From: Ampullaceana balthica
Taxonomy: Eukaryota; Mollusca; Gastropoda; Lymnaeidae
DNA: 64,000 bases
Direction: 5' to 3'
Assembly: GCA_944989445.1 (NCBI GenBank)
Contig: CALYLW010000558.1
Coordinates: 62,001-126,000, forward strand
Every line of letters starts with the position of its first letter. Position 1 is the first letter of the stretch. Made by a program: the position numbers and the translations under genes. The notes under the pieces are model-generated. The model worked only from the letters and a program-made list of their open reading frames with translations, searched no databases and was not told where the DNA came from. Of this stretch, positions 54,568-64,000 are shown one piece after another.

Positions 54568-54645
54568 CTAGTGTGTAGTCGGCCTCCAAACTGCTGTCTG
54601 ACAGATAATACGGCCCTCCGGCAGAAAAGTTTGGAGACCCCTGCT
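54568..54645 (-). mobile_element. hAT MITE terminal fragment
   Basis: GGCCCTCCGGCAGAAAAGTT then TGGAGACCCCTGC is the inward-reversed form of a CAGGGGTCTCCAAACTTTTC hAT terminus. The opposite end was not found. Confidence 0.45.
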
Positions 54646-55403
54646 ATATAGGTTCGGTATTATTCTGTGTCGGAAGCATTTTTTGCCCCCGCCATTCTCC
54701 CCCAAAATTCCTGCGGTTGGCAAAAATGCCACCCTTCCAAAAAAAACAACAAAACAACAACACATTTTGAACGGGAAATAATGCTCCTTGGTGTGGGCTG
54801 CACCAAGCAAAAGCTTAGGCCTAACATTTATTAGGGAATATGCCCCACTTGAAGTACATGATGGTTGACTTTTTCCACAGATACGAAGACCATAATCTTC
54901 CCAACTTGCCGAGGTGGGAAGGTAGCCTTTCAACGACCACGAATAGAATTAATTATTTTCTTTGTGACTTGTGCACGAAGTGCAGGATTCAGACAAAAAC
55001 TATCACAAACTCTGCTACACAGTTTGTAAAAAAAAACCTTCAAAACTAGGTCTGATGGGTACCTGTAAAAGAGCCATAATGAAAAGAATATTGATCGCGG
55101 GTCCTAATTAAACAAAAGAAGAAGAAAACCAACAGGTTAAATCAGAGGGAGATGTAGAAAATTTTGCGACCCGGGGTAAACAATAAAATTGCCCCCCCCC
55201 TCCCGTTCAATCAATGTCATACACTTGTTCACTTATTGTGATGTGACGCTGTAAGCCTCATTTCGGCACCCCTGCAGTATGAAAGCAATGAGACTACCAT
55301 TGTTAGAGCAGACTATAGAGCATTGATAGTTGTGATAGTGACTTGACAGGAGAGATAAGATAGAGAGAGACGAGCTGGTGCAAAGACGTGCCAAAGAAAA
55401 GAG

Positions 55404-55471
<68 letters not shown>

Positions 55472-56436
55472 GAGTTAGAAGATGCCACCAACGTGTTATT
55501 GTTATCTCATTGTGCAACAGGACAGCAGTGCCAGACTGATATTTTTGTCTCATTGTACAACAGCAGTGCCAGGTAACAGAACAGCAGTGTCACGCTGCTA
55601 ATTGTTATGTCATTGTGCAGCAGCAGAGCCAGACTGAATGAATTTATCATACAAATTAAGTTATGTGAGTGAAGATACAGAACTAAAGTTTAAAGGCTCA
55701 CTGCAATACAGCGGCCTTTTGCGCCCGAGGACCAAATATTTATAAATTTGGCGCACCTTGTTTACTTATATTGTAACATTGTAAGCCTGATTTTTGCGCC
55801 CCTGAACATACGCACCCGGGGACGTATTTATCCCCTGCCCCATCTCACTACGTTTCTACGTCTCTGATACAATATTAAGTTTGTTATAATGCAGGTGTAG
55901 ATGTTTTCGAACATGCTAACATGGCCATCATGTTCTTCGCAAGGGCCCGCTGATTGTAGGAGAAAGGAGGGCGTCTGTATCACAAATAATGAGCTGGTTC
56001 CCGGAGAGTTAGCACTGGGGTCGTACTGTGTGGAACATCTTAAATGTGTTCAGTGAGCCTATCATATGTCTTGCTTCCCATGTCAACAATAGTGGAATCT
56101 CCAGAAAATAATCACATCACGACAGATATATGAACCCCTTCTTAGTTGGTTAATGGTCACTTGAAGAGAGGACAGCATATTCAATGTCAGTACATAAGGG
56201 GATAGTCCAAAAAATGTATTTAAAATTGTCTGAGTGACATCTTCACGTCTACGTTATCTCTTTCAAATTTTTTTAAAAATTTTATTTTTATGATAAACAA
56301 TGTTTGTTTAAAGGACATTAATAAACTGTTGCTGTATATTTGGCCAAATCGAGTTTTTCATCGTATAAATAGAAATATCAGCAAAAAGCATGTTCAGCTT
56401 GTGGGTATAATAAATTAAACAACCCCGTAAAAACAA
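54646..56436. other. Repeat-rich intergenic region
   Basis: No gene was recognised. It contains fragments resembling MITE ends (CGGCACCCCTGCAGT near 55264, CGCACCCGGGGACGTATTTA near 55811), a (GA)n tract, and loosely repeated CATTGTGCAACAG/CAGCAGTGCCAGACTGA motifs at 55500-55640. Confidence 0.4.
55405..55475. repeat. (GA)n microsatellite
   Basis: An almost pure GA run of about 30 units. The overlapping Ser/Leu-repeat frames on the minus strand are artefacts. Confidence 0.97.
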
Positions 56437-57235
56437 AGTTTTTGACTATAAATCCCTTATATGTGAGACATAACTAAAAGTATTGATTTTGTTCAAACGC
56501 GACAAACATTTACAGCCTGAAACTGAGTATATTCCACCTGGTTAAAACTAGGGCATAACCGGAAATTGCCTCGGACATTCGCCTCGGCCGAATATTACGA
56601 TTTTCGGTAATATCCGGAAGTATTCGCCTCGGCAAATATTACACACGCAAAGAGCTAAAAAATAAAAAAAATAAAAAATAAAAATTAAGAAAATGGAATT
56701 CAATAAATACTGAACAGCTGGCAAAGAAGACACGATAATTTCAGTAGCATTCCGCAGGTGGCGTAACCAGTTGTTACTGGGTCACGCATAGTCTAACTTT
56801 CTTTCAAAAGATGGCTATTATACTAAGCCGCAGCTACTACTCGGTTCGTATCCGGATCCTGCAAATAGTACATCCAAATACTCGGACTCGGTACTCGGTG
56901 GAAATTGTCTACTCGGTTATGCCCTAGTTTAAAACACGAGATTTGGTCACCGACGGCTGGCGTGAAGTCAAGTGACCCGTAAAATGTAAACAATAGCGAT
57001 CGTTGCATATAGTTATATATAGATAAACTAAAAATGCATTAATTTAATTACGGTACGTTCGATCGATCTGAAATTTTGATACGATGCATTGTTAGGTGAC
57101 ACGAGAAGACTATGTTCAAATTTCAGCTCGATCGCATCACGGGAAGTGGGTCATTTTTTACTTTTGTTTTTCCGCCTGCCCGACCAAGACAGAGATGACA
57201 GGCGGCGTGAAGTTAATATAAGGGATTTAAAAACA
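56437..57235 (-). repeat. Dispersed repeat, second copy, with a nested MITE
   Basis: Reverse-complement relative of 30400-30880: TTTTTGACTATAAATCCCTTATA at the left, AGTTAATATAAGGGATTT at the right, and GATCGATCTGAAATTTTGAT inside. The MITE at 56544-56932 is inserted in it. Confidence 0.6.
56544..56932. mobile_element. MITE with AAACTAGGGCATAACCG ends
   Basis: AAACTAGGGCATAACCGGAA on the left and CTCGGTTATGCCCTAGTTT on the right are inverted. Internal repeats of CGCCTCGGC/ACTCGG type occur near both ends. The class is unassigned. Confidence 0.8.
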
Positions 57236-57848
57236 TAAAAGAATACCCGGAATAATGACGTAGCAAAGAGTAATTCAACCCAAGTTTCACCCGTTATTTT
57301 TATTTACTGAAGGGTGGCGTCTCCGGCTCACACGAGGGAGGGGGGGGGAGTTTGGTGGCCCACCTGCTCAACTTGCATCTTTCAAAGCGTTGATGGTTGT
57401 GTGTGTTTTCTGTTAATAGAGCCGCTGTATATCATACATGACGCAGTAAATCACCCTAAACATGTTTAAAGACGTTTTTATCTATCTATTTACCCACAAC
57501 AGGTAGTAAGTTTCGATAATGTAAAAACAATCAGACATGAGTTTCACCCCTTGTGGTTTTATCACAGCAAATCTTTGCCTCGATATTCAGTCAAGAGTGA
57601 AGTCCCCTACTTTAATCTCAATTTGAGATAGGTATGTACGCATTTCCCCAATCTTGGATCGCAAACTGTGACATCACTGCAATCGTGGTTTGCAAAGATT
57701 GTGATTGGTTAATAGGATATTCAAATAGCGTTCGCCAGCAATATTTAATGGGGAGATAACAAACGCTGGTCAGAGAGTAAACAGACCGAAGGATAAATGG
57801 ACTTATACTTTCAAACTTGATCTTCGTTTTGGGAAACAATTCAATACC
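57236..57848 (+). promoter_or_regulatory. Probable promoter region of the CYP3-like gene
   Basis: This is the flank before the P450 start codon. ATATTTAAT at about 57740 could act as a TATA-like element about 110 bases before the ATG. Position and function are inferred from the gene only. The 103-codon minus-strand frame here (57929-57618) is unsupported. Confidence 0.3.
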
Positions 57849-59106
57849 ATGTTTGTGACAGTGCTTTTGTTGAGCCTCTGCTCGACTCTGCTTTATGTGT
57901 TTTATAGGTAATTGCCTTGTCTCAAACATGTACTCTCTAGTTGGCTGTCAGAATAAAACAAGAATTGAAACAAATTGTCATTGACATTAATTTAAAAGTA
58001 GCTGTTGAATTCGTTGTTATTCGATCAAATAATGGAAATGAATAAACAGAAAAGTAGCTTTAAAATGCCTTTATATCAATATACATGAGCTGATATGAGC
58101 TTTCTAATCTGAAATTTTTATTTTTTTACTTTTTAAAAGCTTTAAATGTTTAATGAATCTTTATGCAACATCTTTCATGTGTTTGCAACTTTTAATTTTT
58201 AATATTTTTAAGCAGACATCAATTAAAATGGTTCACGTTCAGTCTCCACATTTTTAAAAGCATTTTCATTCTTATATAGAAAGTCTTTGGTAAAATATAT
58301 CTATATATATTTTACGTAGAGCAACATTCAGAGCCTTATAATCTTGTCCGGAAAGAAGATATCTTTCCATGTATAGCTTGACACATTCCCATCGCTCAAT
58401 AGTAATACACGCTTTCCTCTGATTGGTTAAAGTGCTTAATTCTATCATTATCAGTGTCACATTTATATCATAAGGTAATGAAACACACGGTAAGTGAAAA
58501 GTAACGCAAAGGAAAATAAATCAACGATTAAAAATCTTTTTAAAAACAAAGTAACAGAGAAAGGAATAAGTAACACGATTTTACGTTTAGTCTATGTGAT
58601 TAAAGTGAAATGAACGATAATTGGAAAGGGTTTGGCTTATCCGAAATAAATAGAAGTTAAGATAGGTAGTCATGTGAAGATTTTGTTTCTTTTGTGACAC
58701 ATGCAAGTATCGGGTGAGTTAAGAAAAAAATAATCGTAAAACACAAAAGCTCATTCAAACAAAATCCCATAGAGTATATTTTGGGCCATCATAAGCCACA
58801 CAGAAATATAGCGAGATTATCAATTCAAGCGAAGTTAAATTTAAGACTATTGAACAACCAAGGATCTAAAAATGTCAGTCAATAAAATAAAATTAAAAAA
58901 TAAAATAAAAATACAAAATTTATGCCATAATAAAGAGAAAAGAATATAATTTTAAAGTTAATTTACTTTTCGTTAAATTGTGTTCCCCCAACTCCCCTCC
59001 TCACACCAGGATTAGAAAGACGAACATGATGATATTCAAACAGTTAGGTATCCCTGGTCCCGAGCCAAACTTTCTCTTTGGAAACTTGCTGGAATTCAGC
59101 AGAACG
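57849..59106 (+). CDS. Cytochrome P450, CYP3-clan-like, first two exons (partial)
   Basis: Exon 1 (57849-57907) encodes MFVTVLLLSLCSTLLYVFY, a hydrophobic ER anchor, and ends at GTAATT with two bases over. Exon 2 (59010-59106, acceptor CACACCAG, donor GTAAGC) completes an Arg codon and reads IRKTNMMIFKQLGIPGPEPN then FLFGNLLEFSRT. The FK.LGIPGP.P..FGN signature is the proline-rich hinge that follows the anchor in CYP3/CYP5 (thromboxane synthase-like) P450s. Phases join exactly. The remaining exons, including the heme loop, must lie right of the window, because I find no further exon up to 64000. Intron 2 is therefore at least 4.9 kb and is full of transposons. Substrate cannot be predicted. 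It is unrelated in sequence to the CYP20A1 gene nearby. Confidence 0.8.
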
Positions 59107-59189
59107 GTAAGCACACGTCATAACAAATAATTCTTAGAATGCAGTCTCTCTTTCTAGCCTCCCTGCTCTCTACTTGTCTTCCCCGCTCG

Positions 59190-59255
59190 CTCTCTCTCTC
59201 TCTCGCGCTCTCTCTCGTTCTCCCCCCTCTCTCTCTCTCTGTCTCTCCCTCTCCC
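59190..59255. repeat. (CT)n-rich microsatellite
   Basis: A pyrimidine tract of imperfect CT units about 85 bases after exon 2 of the P450 gene. Confidence 0.85.
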
Positions 59256-59741
59256 CGATAAGCTATTCCAATTGTTCTCGTTAAAAATATATATATTAAA
59301 TATTATTTTTAAAAAACAAACTGTCTCTAATTTTCAAAAAGACTGACATATGGCGGTATATATGTGACTTTTCGCGGATATCTTTTACAATTTTCTTATC
59401 TTATCTGTTACAGACGCTCCTTCTATACATAATATTATTGCGTCCTACGCTTATCCATGGTTTATGTCTAGTCTTGAATTTTTATTAGAGTTTTAAGTTT
59501 TAATCGGGTGTTGGTTTTCCTGGTTTCCTCATGCAACCCATTCCACGTCCGAATTCCGGACGGAAAGAACAAGAATTTGATTGTGTTTGTTCTTGCATAC
59601 GGAATAAGAAAAGCGTTTTATACCTATATTTCTATCTAACAGTTGTATTAGATTATCTTTGTGTTCTATTTCCAAATTATAATTAATTGCCTTATGTATT
59701 ATTACTGCTTTGCCTTTTGTTCTTCTATCCTCTATTGCAGC

Positions 59742-61617
59742 AGTTCTCAACCTTTTGAGATTCAAGAACCACTTGAAAAATGTGTGTCTTAGCCACGGAA
59801 CATTACTGAAAATTGTGCTACTGCCGTGTTGGAAATTTATATATAATTATACCGTGTACATAACTAGCTAAAAGTATATATGTTAGTAAAACTATACTAA
59901 TATGCTACGATTTGCGTACTGCAAAAACAAAATATTGAATGGAAACAGATTGTAATTGCTTACTTTTGTAACGAACATATCACTTATACTAGTCTTATAC
60001 TTATATTCTTATTCAATTCTTATTGCTTTAACTGTAAAAAAGACTTAAAGTCAAAGACAGTTAGTATTAGGACAGGGGCGTCCAAAAACCACGTACATTG
60101 AGAAGTTTCTATTACAAAATTTGAATGTGAAGGGTGAAACCATTAAAATTTATCTTGACTGCAGTACATAGGGGAGGTCAGGCTCAATGCCAATAGTTCA
60201 ATACATATTATGATATCACACAGAGAGTCAATTGGTCTCGTCCTCAGTACATAGGTGAGGTCACGCTCAATGCCAATAGTTCAATACGTATTATGATATC
60301 ACACAGAGAGTCAATTGGTCTCGTCCTCAGTACATAGGTGAGGTCAGGCTCAATGCCAATAGTTCAATACGTGTTATGATATCACACAGAGAGTCAATTG
60401 GTCTCGTCCTCAGTACATAGGTGAGGTCACGCTCAATGCCAATAGTTCAATACGTATTATGATATCACACAGAGAGTCAATTGGTCTCGTCCTCAGTACA
60501 TAGGTGAGGTCAGGCTCAATGCCAATAGTTCAATACGTATTATGATATCACACAGAGAGTCAATTGGTCTCGTCCTCAGTACATAGGTGAGGTCAGGCTC
60601 AATGCCAATAGTTCAATACGTGTTATGATATCACACAGAGAGTCAATTGGTCTCGTCCTCAGTACATAGGTGAGGTCAGGCTCAATGCCAATAGTTCAAT
60701 ACGTGTTATGATATCACACAGAGAGTCAATTGGTCTCGTCCTCACGCGGTTCTTGTCAAAATTCACAACTGAGAATGTCTGCTCGCACACACGCATGTTA
60801 TGTGTAGGCCCGACAGGACGTGGCAGAACAACGACCGTTTCGGCAAAACGCCTTTCTCAACGAACAAATAGACAAAAGCGAATAAAACTAATAATGAAAA
60901 CTTAGCTCCGGTGTTATCCAAATCCAGAAAGAGCTCTGAATTCTCTGAAATCTATCTTGATCCAGCTGACGGCATAAGTCAATGACAGAAAGCTGTTGTT
61001 GTCTTCTGCGACATTCAGCATCACATTGAAACTCAATGAGTTCTAGTTGCAGTGGCCTGGAGCATCATCAGGGTCCACGGAGAAAGTTGAGGAAAAAATG
61101 ATTTCCTTTTTAATAGTTGCAAAGTCCAGAAAGCGTTTTTGAAATTAATCAGCCAGGGATATTATATCTGAAACTTACTCTGCCTTTGCTCATCTGAGTT
61201 TTTTATTTTTTGGAAAAAAAAATGTCCTGATTTCCTGTAGTGAGGGGAAATGTGTGGCATTAGGCTGCATTGAGACAGTTGCCTTTGAAAAGTTACTTGG
61301 GCTTTTGAAAAAAAAGTGGGCGCCTTAGGCGCCCCAGAACAACCTAGTGTCAAATATAAACCAGTGTCTTCTAGAATCTAGAGTGGCGTTATGTGATTTC
61401 CGGTATAGCTAAAAGTAAACATAGCATCAAAACATTTTGTTTTCGGCGCTATGCTATCGCCATTAAGTGATTAAAATTAATCATTATATTAAAAAAGTGA
61501 TAACATATACATTTCTTGTTTTTAATTTTAAAAATGAAAATGTCATGCTTTGCTCGCGGACCACCAGGCAAATTGCCGCCGACCACTAATGGTCAGCGGA
61601 CCACATAATGAGAACCG
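59742..61617. mobile_element. hAT-like element inserted in the LINE
   Basis: Ends CAGCAGTTCTCAACCTTTTG and ATAATGAGAACCGCTG are inverted. The flanks CTCTATTG and TTCGAGTG agree at 5 of 8 positions, as an aged target duplication. The LINE frame resumes on both sides (..LETLE / EDRRTKGK), which fixes the insertion point. The interior (about 60745-61200) has degraded minus-strand coding sequence that I cannot assign with certainty. An 83-bp tandem array lies at 60163-60743. Confidence 0.75.
60163..60743 (+). repeat. 83-bp minisatellite inside the hAT-like element
   Basis: Exactly seven units of 83 bases starting AGTACATAGGTGAGGTCA, with single-base variants (AGGCTC/ACGCTC, GTATTA/GTGTTA). No sequence similarity to the 83-bp DHX8 array was seen. 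The equal length appears coincidental. Confidence 0.96.
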
Positions 61618-61783
61618 CTGTTCGAGTGTTTCAAGGTTTAAAGATTTAGCCAGTGGTGTTACTCTTGTCTTTTTAAAAAAATTATGCAGTAATGAAATCT
61701 GGCAGTTCTTTTTTGAATTTGTTCTAGTTTATTAATGTTTTCTTTGGTGGATGGGTACCATACAGAAAATGTATATTCTAGTA

Positions 61784-61985
61784 CAACGGTGGCCAAACCG
61801 CGGTTCGCGAGCCGCACCCGGCTCTCATGTGTTCACATTGCGGCTCGCGTACAATTTATGAAAGATATGTATTATTGTAATTTTTCAAAGCCAGGTTTAA
61901 TGACCCATAGTGCTTCAATGCGGCTCTCAAAATTTTGTTTATATTTTAAAATGGCTCTCTGAAACTAAAGGTCTGGCCACCCCTG
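61784..61985. mobile_element. hAT MITE (202 bp) with exact 8-bp target duplication
   Basis: Ends CAACGGTGGCCAAAC and GTCTGGCCACCCCTG are inverted. TTCTAGTA occurs at 61776-61783 and 61986-61993. The inside has GCGGTTCGCGAGCCGC and CGGCTCTC motifs. It splits the LINE coding region. Confidence 0.95.
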
Positions 61986-62150
61986 TTCTAGTACGTCTCA
62001 CCAAAGTAAGGTAGCATTTCAGATTTATATTCTTATTACAATCATATCTGTAAAACTTTCTCTTTATAAAGCTAAAGGATTTGTTGAATTTTAAAATTAC
62101 TTCATTGACATGTAGATTCCATGATAATTTCTCATTTACAATTGCCTACA

Positions 62151-62490
62151 AGTGAAGTCTCCGCCAATCTATTATAATAGCTGCATAGCAAACCTTTATG
62201 TGTCAGTGCTCGCAGCTCTGTCACCAAGTGATATGCTCGACTCATTTCATTGGTTATGAACTAAAATATGACTATGGCCTTTATACGACTGTGACCTTTT
62301 GTTGTTATGACAAAAATTAGATTACATGTATTGTCTTTATTAATAAATGCAGTAAATGTGTTTCAATTAGAGGGTAAAATAGAATCTAGAACCAAAGAAA
62401 ACTAAATACAAACTAGAAACCGAATATCTACTACGCCGACCCTCCTTCCTCTTTCAACCAATCCTTTCCACTGGCTGAGGGGTTCCTAAG
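62151..62490. other. Intron 2 sequence of the CYP3-like gene without recognised features
   Basis: AT-rich. No exon, repeat partner or RNA gene was seen. Confidence 0.4.
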
Positions 62491-64000
62491 GGGCCGTCCA
62501 TAAAGTACGTCATGCTCCGAGGGGGGGAGGGGGTCTAAGAAAGTGTGACACTTTGTGACAGGGGGGAGGGGGTCAGGCCATGTGTGATGTCACACATTTA
62601 TTATTTTTAGTATTTTTTTAAATAATTTATTTATATTTTTTAGTAGAATTTAAATAGCTTTAAAAATAATTTTCAAAAAATTTGTGAAACTTTAGAATTA
62701 GTTTTATGTCAAAATAGCATTCAAATGCGTATCTACTGAATGTGTTGTTCATAAATCTGAATTGGATACAGTAGGACTGATATCGAAGGATCAGGAATGG
62801 TTTTACAATCATGTTCGCACCAGCCAATATTTCACTCAAATTGTTATTAAATATCAGGACATGAAATGTTGCGACAAAGCACGAAGCTCATATTTTAACG
62901 TTTTACATTAAAGATTCTTCCCTCCTCCAATCCCAATCAACCAAACAAATGATGGAATCAAAGCTTAAGAAATAGCAGATGCAGATTCTCACAAATTTCC
63001 TTCCTTGTTTGTAGCACAAACACTCAAATTTGATGAAATTATGCCAAGATCAACAGGAGCTTTCAAAGTACAACCATATGATTACCAGCTTATTTGATCG
63101 ACTTTGCAAAGTATGTCACTCATATTTTGCCTCACAAAAAATGTGGAAGAAACATACAGGACAACACAGAGCTCGGCCTCAGGAGAATGTGCCCACCCAA
63201 ACTGTGCAAGAATCAACTCAGATAAAACGCATCCGTCCTTTGAGAATCACTTCTAGAAGTCAAAGAGATCCCATGGCAGTTATTGCCAGAGGAGAAAATG
63301 CACATACAGAGGCTGTTGAGTTGTAGATGAGGACGAGTTGATCTGTCTGCAATTATCCTTCCAGGAAACGATGATTGTGAAAGATTGATGTCAGTCGTAA
63401 CTATGGATGAACACAGATGATGTCCAGTGAATATTTTTGAATGAAATATAATTCATAGGACCATAATAAACAGATTAAATATAGCACAAGAGTTGGTCAC
63501 ATAAGTTTGTCAATCTAATCTTTTTTTTAGTCAAATTGTTTTGTTTCCTTTTTATTATGTAATTTTAAAAATCCGGCTACAGCTTCCGCTCCGGCAGGAT
63601 TTCACTTCATAAATCCGGCTGGCCGGTAGATCCCTAATTTATATATATAGATATTCATAATCATAATTGCCCCGGAAAATCCGGAATCCAGCCATTTTAA
63701 CAAATCTGATTCCGGCTCCAGCCGGATTTCACTTCATAAATCCGGCCCACTTCAGCTCCAGCCGGATTTTAAAGTTTTGAATCCGGTACATCCCTACTTT
63801 TAAGTGGAAATTTTATATTTTAATACAATTTAATAGTGAGGTGTATTTTAAGTATTAAATTAAATATTTTAATTAGGTGTTAATTAAAAAATCGTTGGAA
63901 AGTGTGACGTACTTTAGGGGGGGGGTCCCGAGATTTGTGACAATTTGTGACAGCGGGGGAGGGGGGTCAAAAATGGTCAAAAATAGCGTGACGTACTTTA
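62491..64000 (+). mobile_element. TIR element with conserved ORF, copy 2, cut by the window end
   Basis: Starts GGGCCGTCCATAAAGTACGT and ends at the window edge in GCGTGACGTACTTTA, the reverse complement of the left end lacking its last bases. The interior matches 50151-51720: KDQEWFYNHVRTSQYFTQ, MPRSTGAF and CHSYFASQKMWKKHTGQH, extended to TQIKRIRPLRITSRSQRD, with stops and a frame shift. A compound CCGGATT-rich segment (63560-63805) appears to be a nested smaller repeat. Confidence 0.78.

Larger units (their letters stand above)
59395..62150 (-). mobile_element. 5'-truncated LINE interrupted by two hAT insertions
   Basis: Three minus-strand pieces join in order: about 62150-61994 (IVNEKLSWNLHVNEVILKFN, FIKRKFYR), 61783-61618 (LEYTFSVWYPSTKENINKLE, QIQKRTARFHY, SLNLETLE) and 59741-59395 (EDRRTKGKAVI, then IKFLFFPSGIRTWNGLHEET and a stop). 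This is the end of a Jockey/CR1-type reverse transcriptase ORF. The 3' end matches 5050-5391, including the SINE-like GAAGGAGCGTCTGTAACAGATAAGATA tail. Frame breaks make it inactive. Confidence 0.88.

Noticed and set aside
54840..55049. 69-codon frame
   Set aside because: No motif or partner exon, and it lies in a repeat-rich region.
55233..55553. Ser/Leu-repeat frames on the minus strand
   Set aside because: Artefact of the (GA)n tract.
57618..57929. 103-codon minus-strand frame
   Set aside because: No family motif, and it overlaps the supported first exon of the plus-strand P450 gene.
60163..60743. Possible common origin of the two 83-bp arrays
   Set aside because: Unit sequences (AGTACATAGGTGAGG.. 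and CAGTTCCTACAGTAC..) show no real similarity beyond length.

Overview
The window is nuclear DNA of an animal. It is AT-rich, with intron-rich genes using GT-AG borders, many microsatellites and minisatellites, and dense layers of decayed transposons. Gene content and repeat types (a tRNA-derived SINE with its partner LINE, many pogo/Tigger and hAT relics) suggest a lophotrochozoan, most likely a gastropod mollusc. That placement is inference. No bacterial or organellar sequence was seen.

Layout: (1) 41-1191, minus: the first two coding exons of a probable PAN2 (poly(A) nuclease) gene that runs off the left edge. (2) 1.2-15.5 kb: gene-poor DNA with LINE 3' ends, a SINE, an unclassified GC-rich block, a (CATA)n microsatellite and nested TIR elements. 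(3) 15564-33395, plus: a complete 22-exon DHX8/PRP22 DEAH-box splicing helicase (about 1230 aa when the exons are joined), whose introns hold Tigger-like elements, an RTE-like LINE and several tandem arrays. (4) 35775-37268, plus: an uninterrupted 497-aa GT31 beta-1,3-galactosyltransferase. (5) 39108-49334, minus: a complete 12-exon CYP20A1 (about 472 aa). (6) 49.3-57.7 kb: transposon graveyard. (7) 57849-59106, plus: the first two exons of a CYP3-clan-like cytochrome P450, not evident as a long open frame, which runs off the right edge. Its second intron holds a LINE split by two hAT insertions and a TIR element that reaches the window end.

The genes belong to unrelated housekeeping or metabolic functions (deadenylation, splicing, glycosylation, P450s) and do not form a functional cluster. 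The most unusual observation is that three tandem arrays in two genes each include an exon-intron junction, so that splice sites are copied: 83 bp x 10 at the exon 10 donor of DHX8, 46 bp x 11 at the exon 8 donor of CYP20A1, and 68 bp x 3 at the exon 9 acceptor of CYP20A1. In each case I checked, use of a distal copy brings an early stop codon. A second good observation is that the SINE and a LINE family share the same 3' tail, which marks the LINE as the likely mobiliser.
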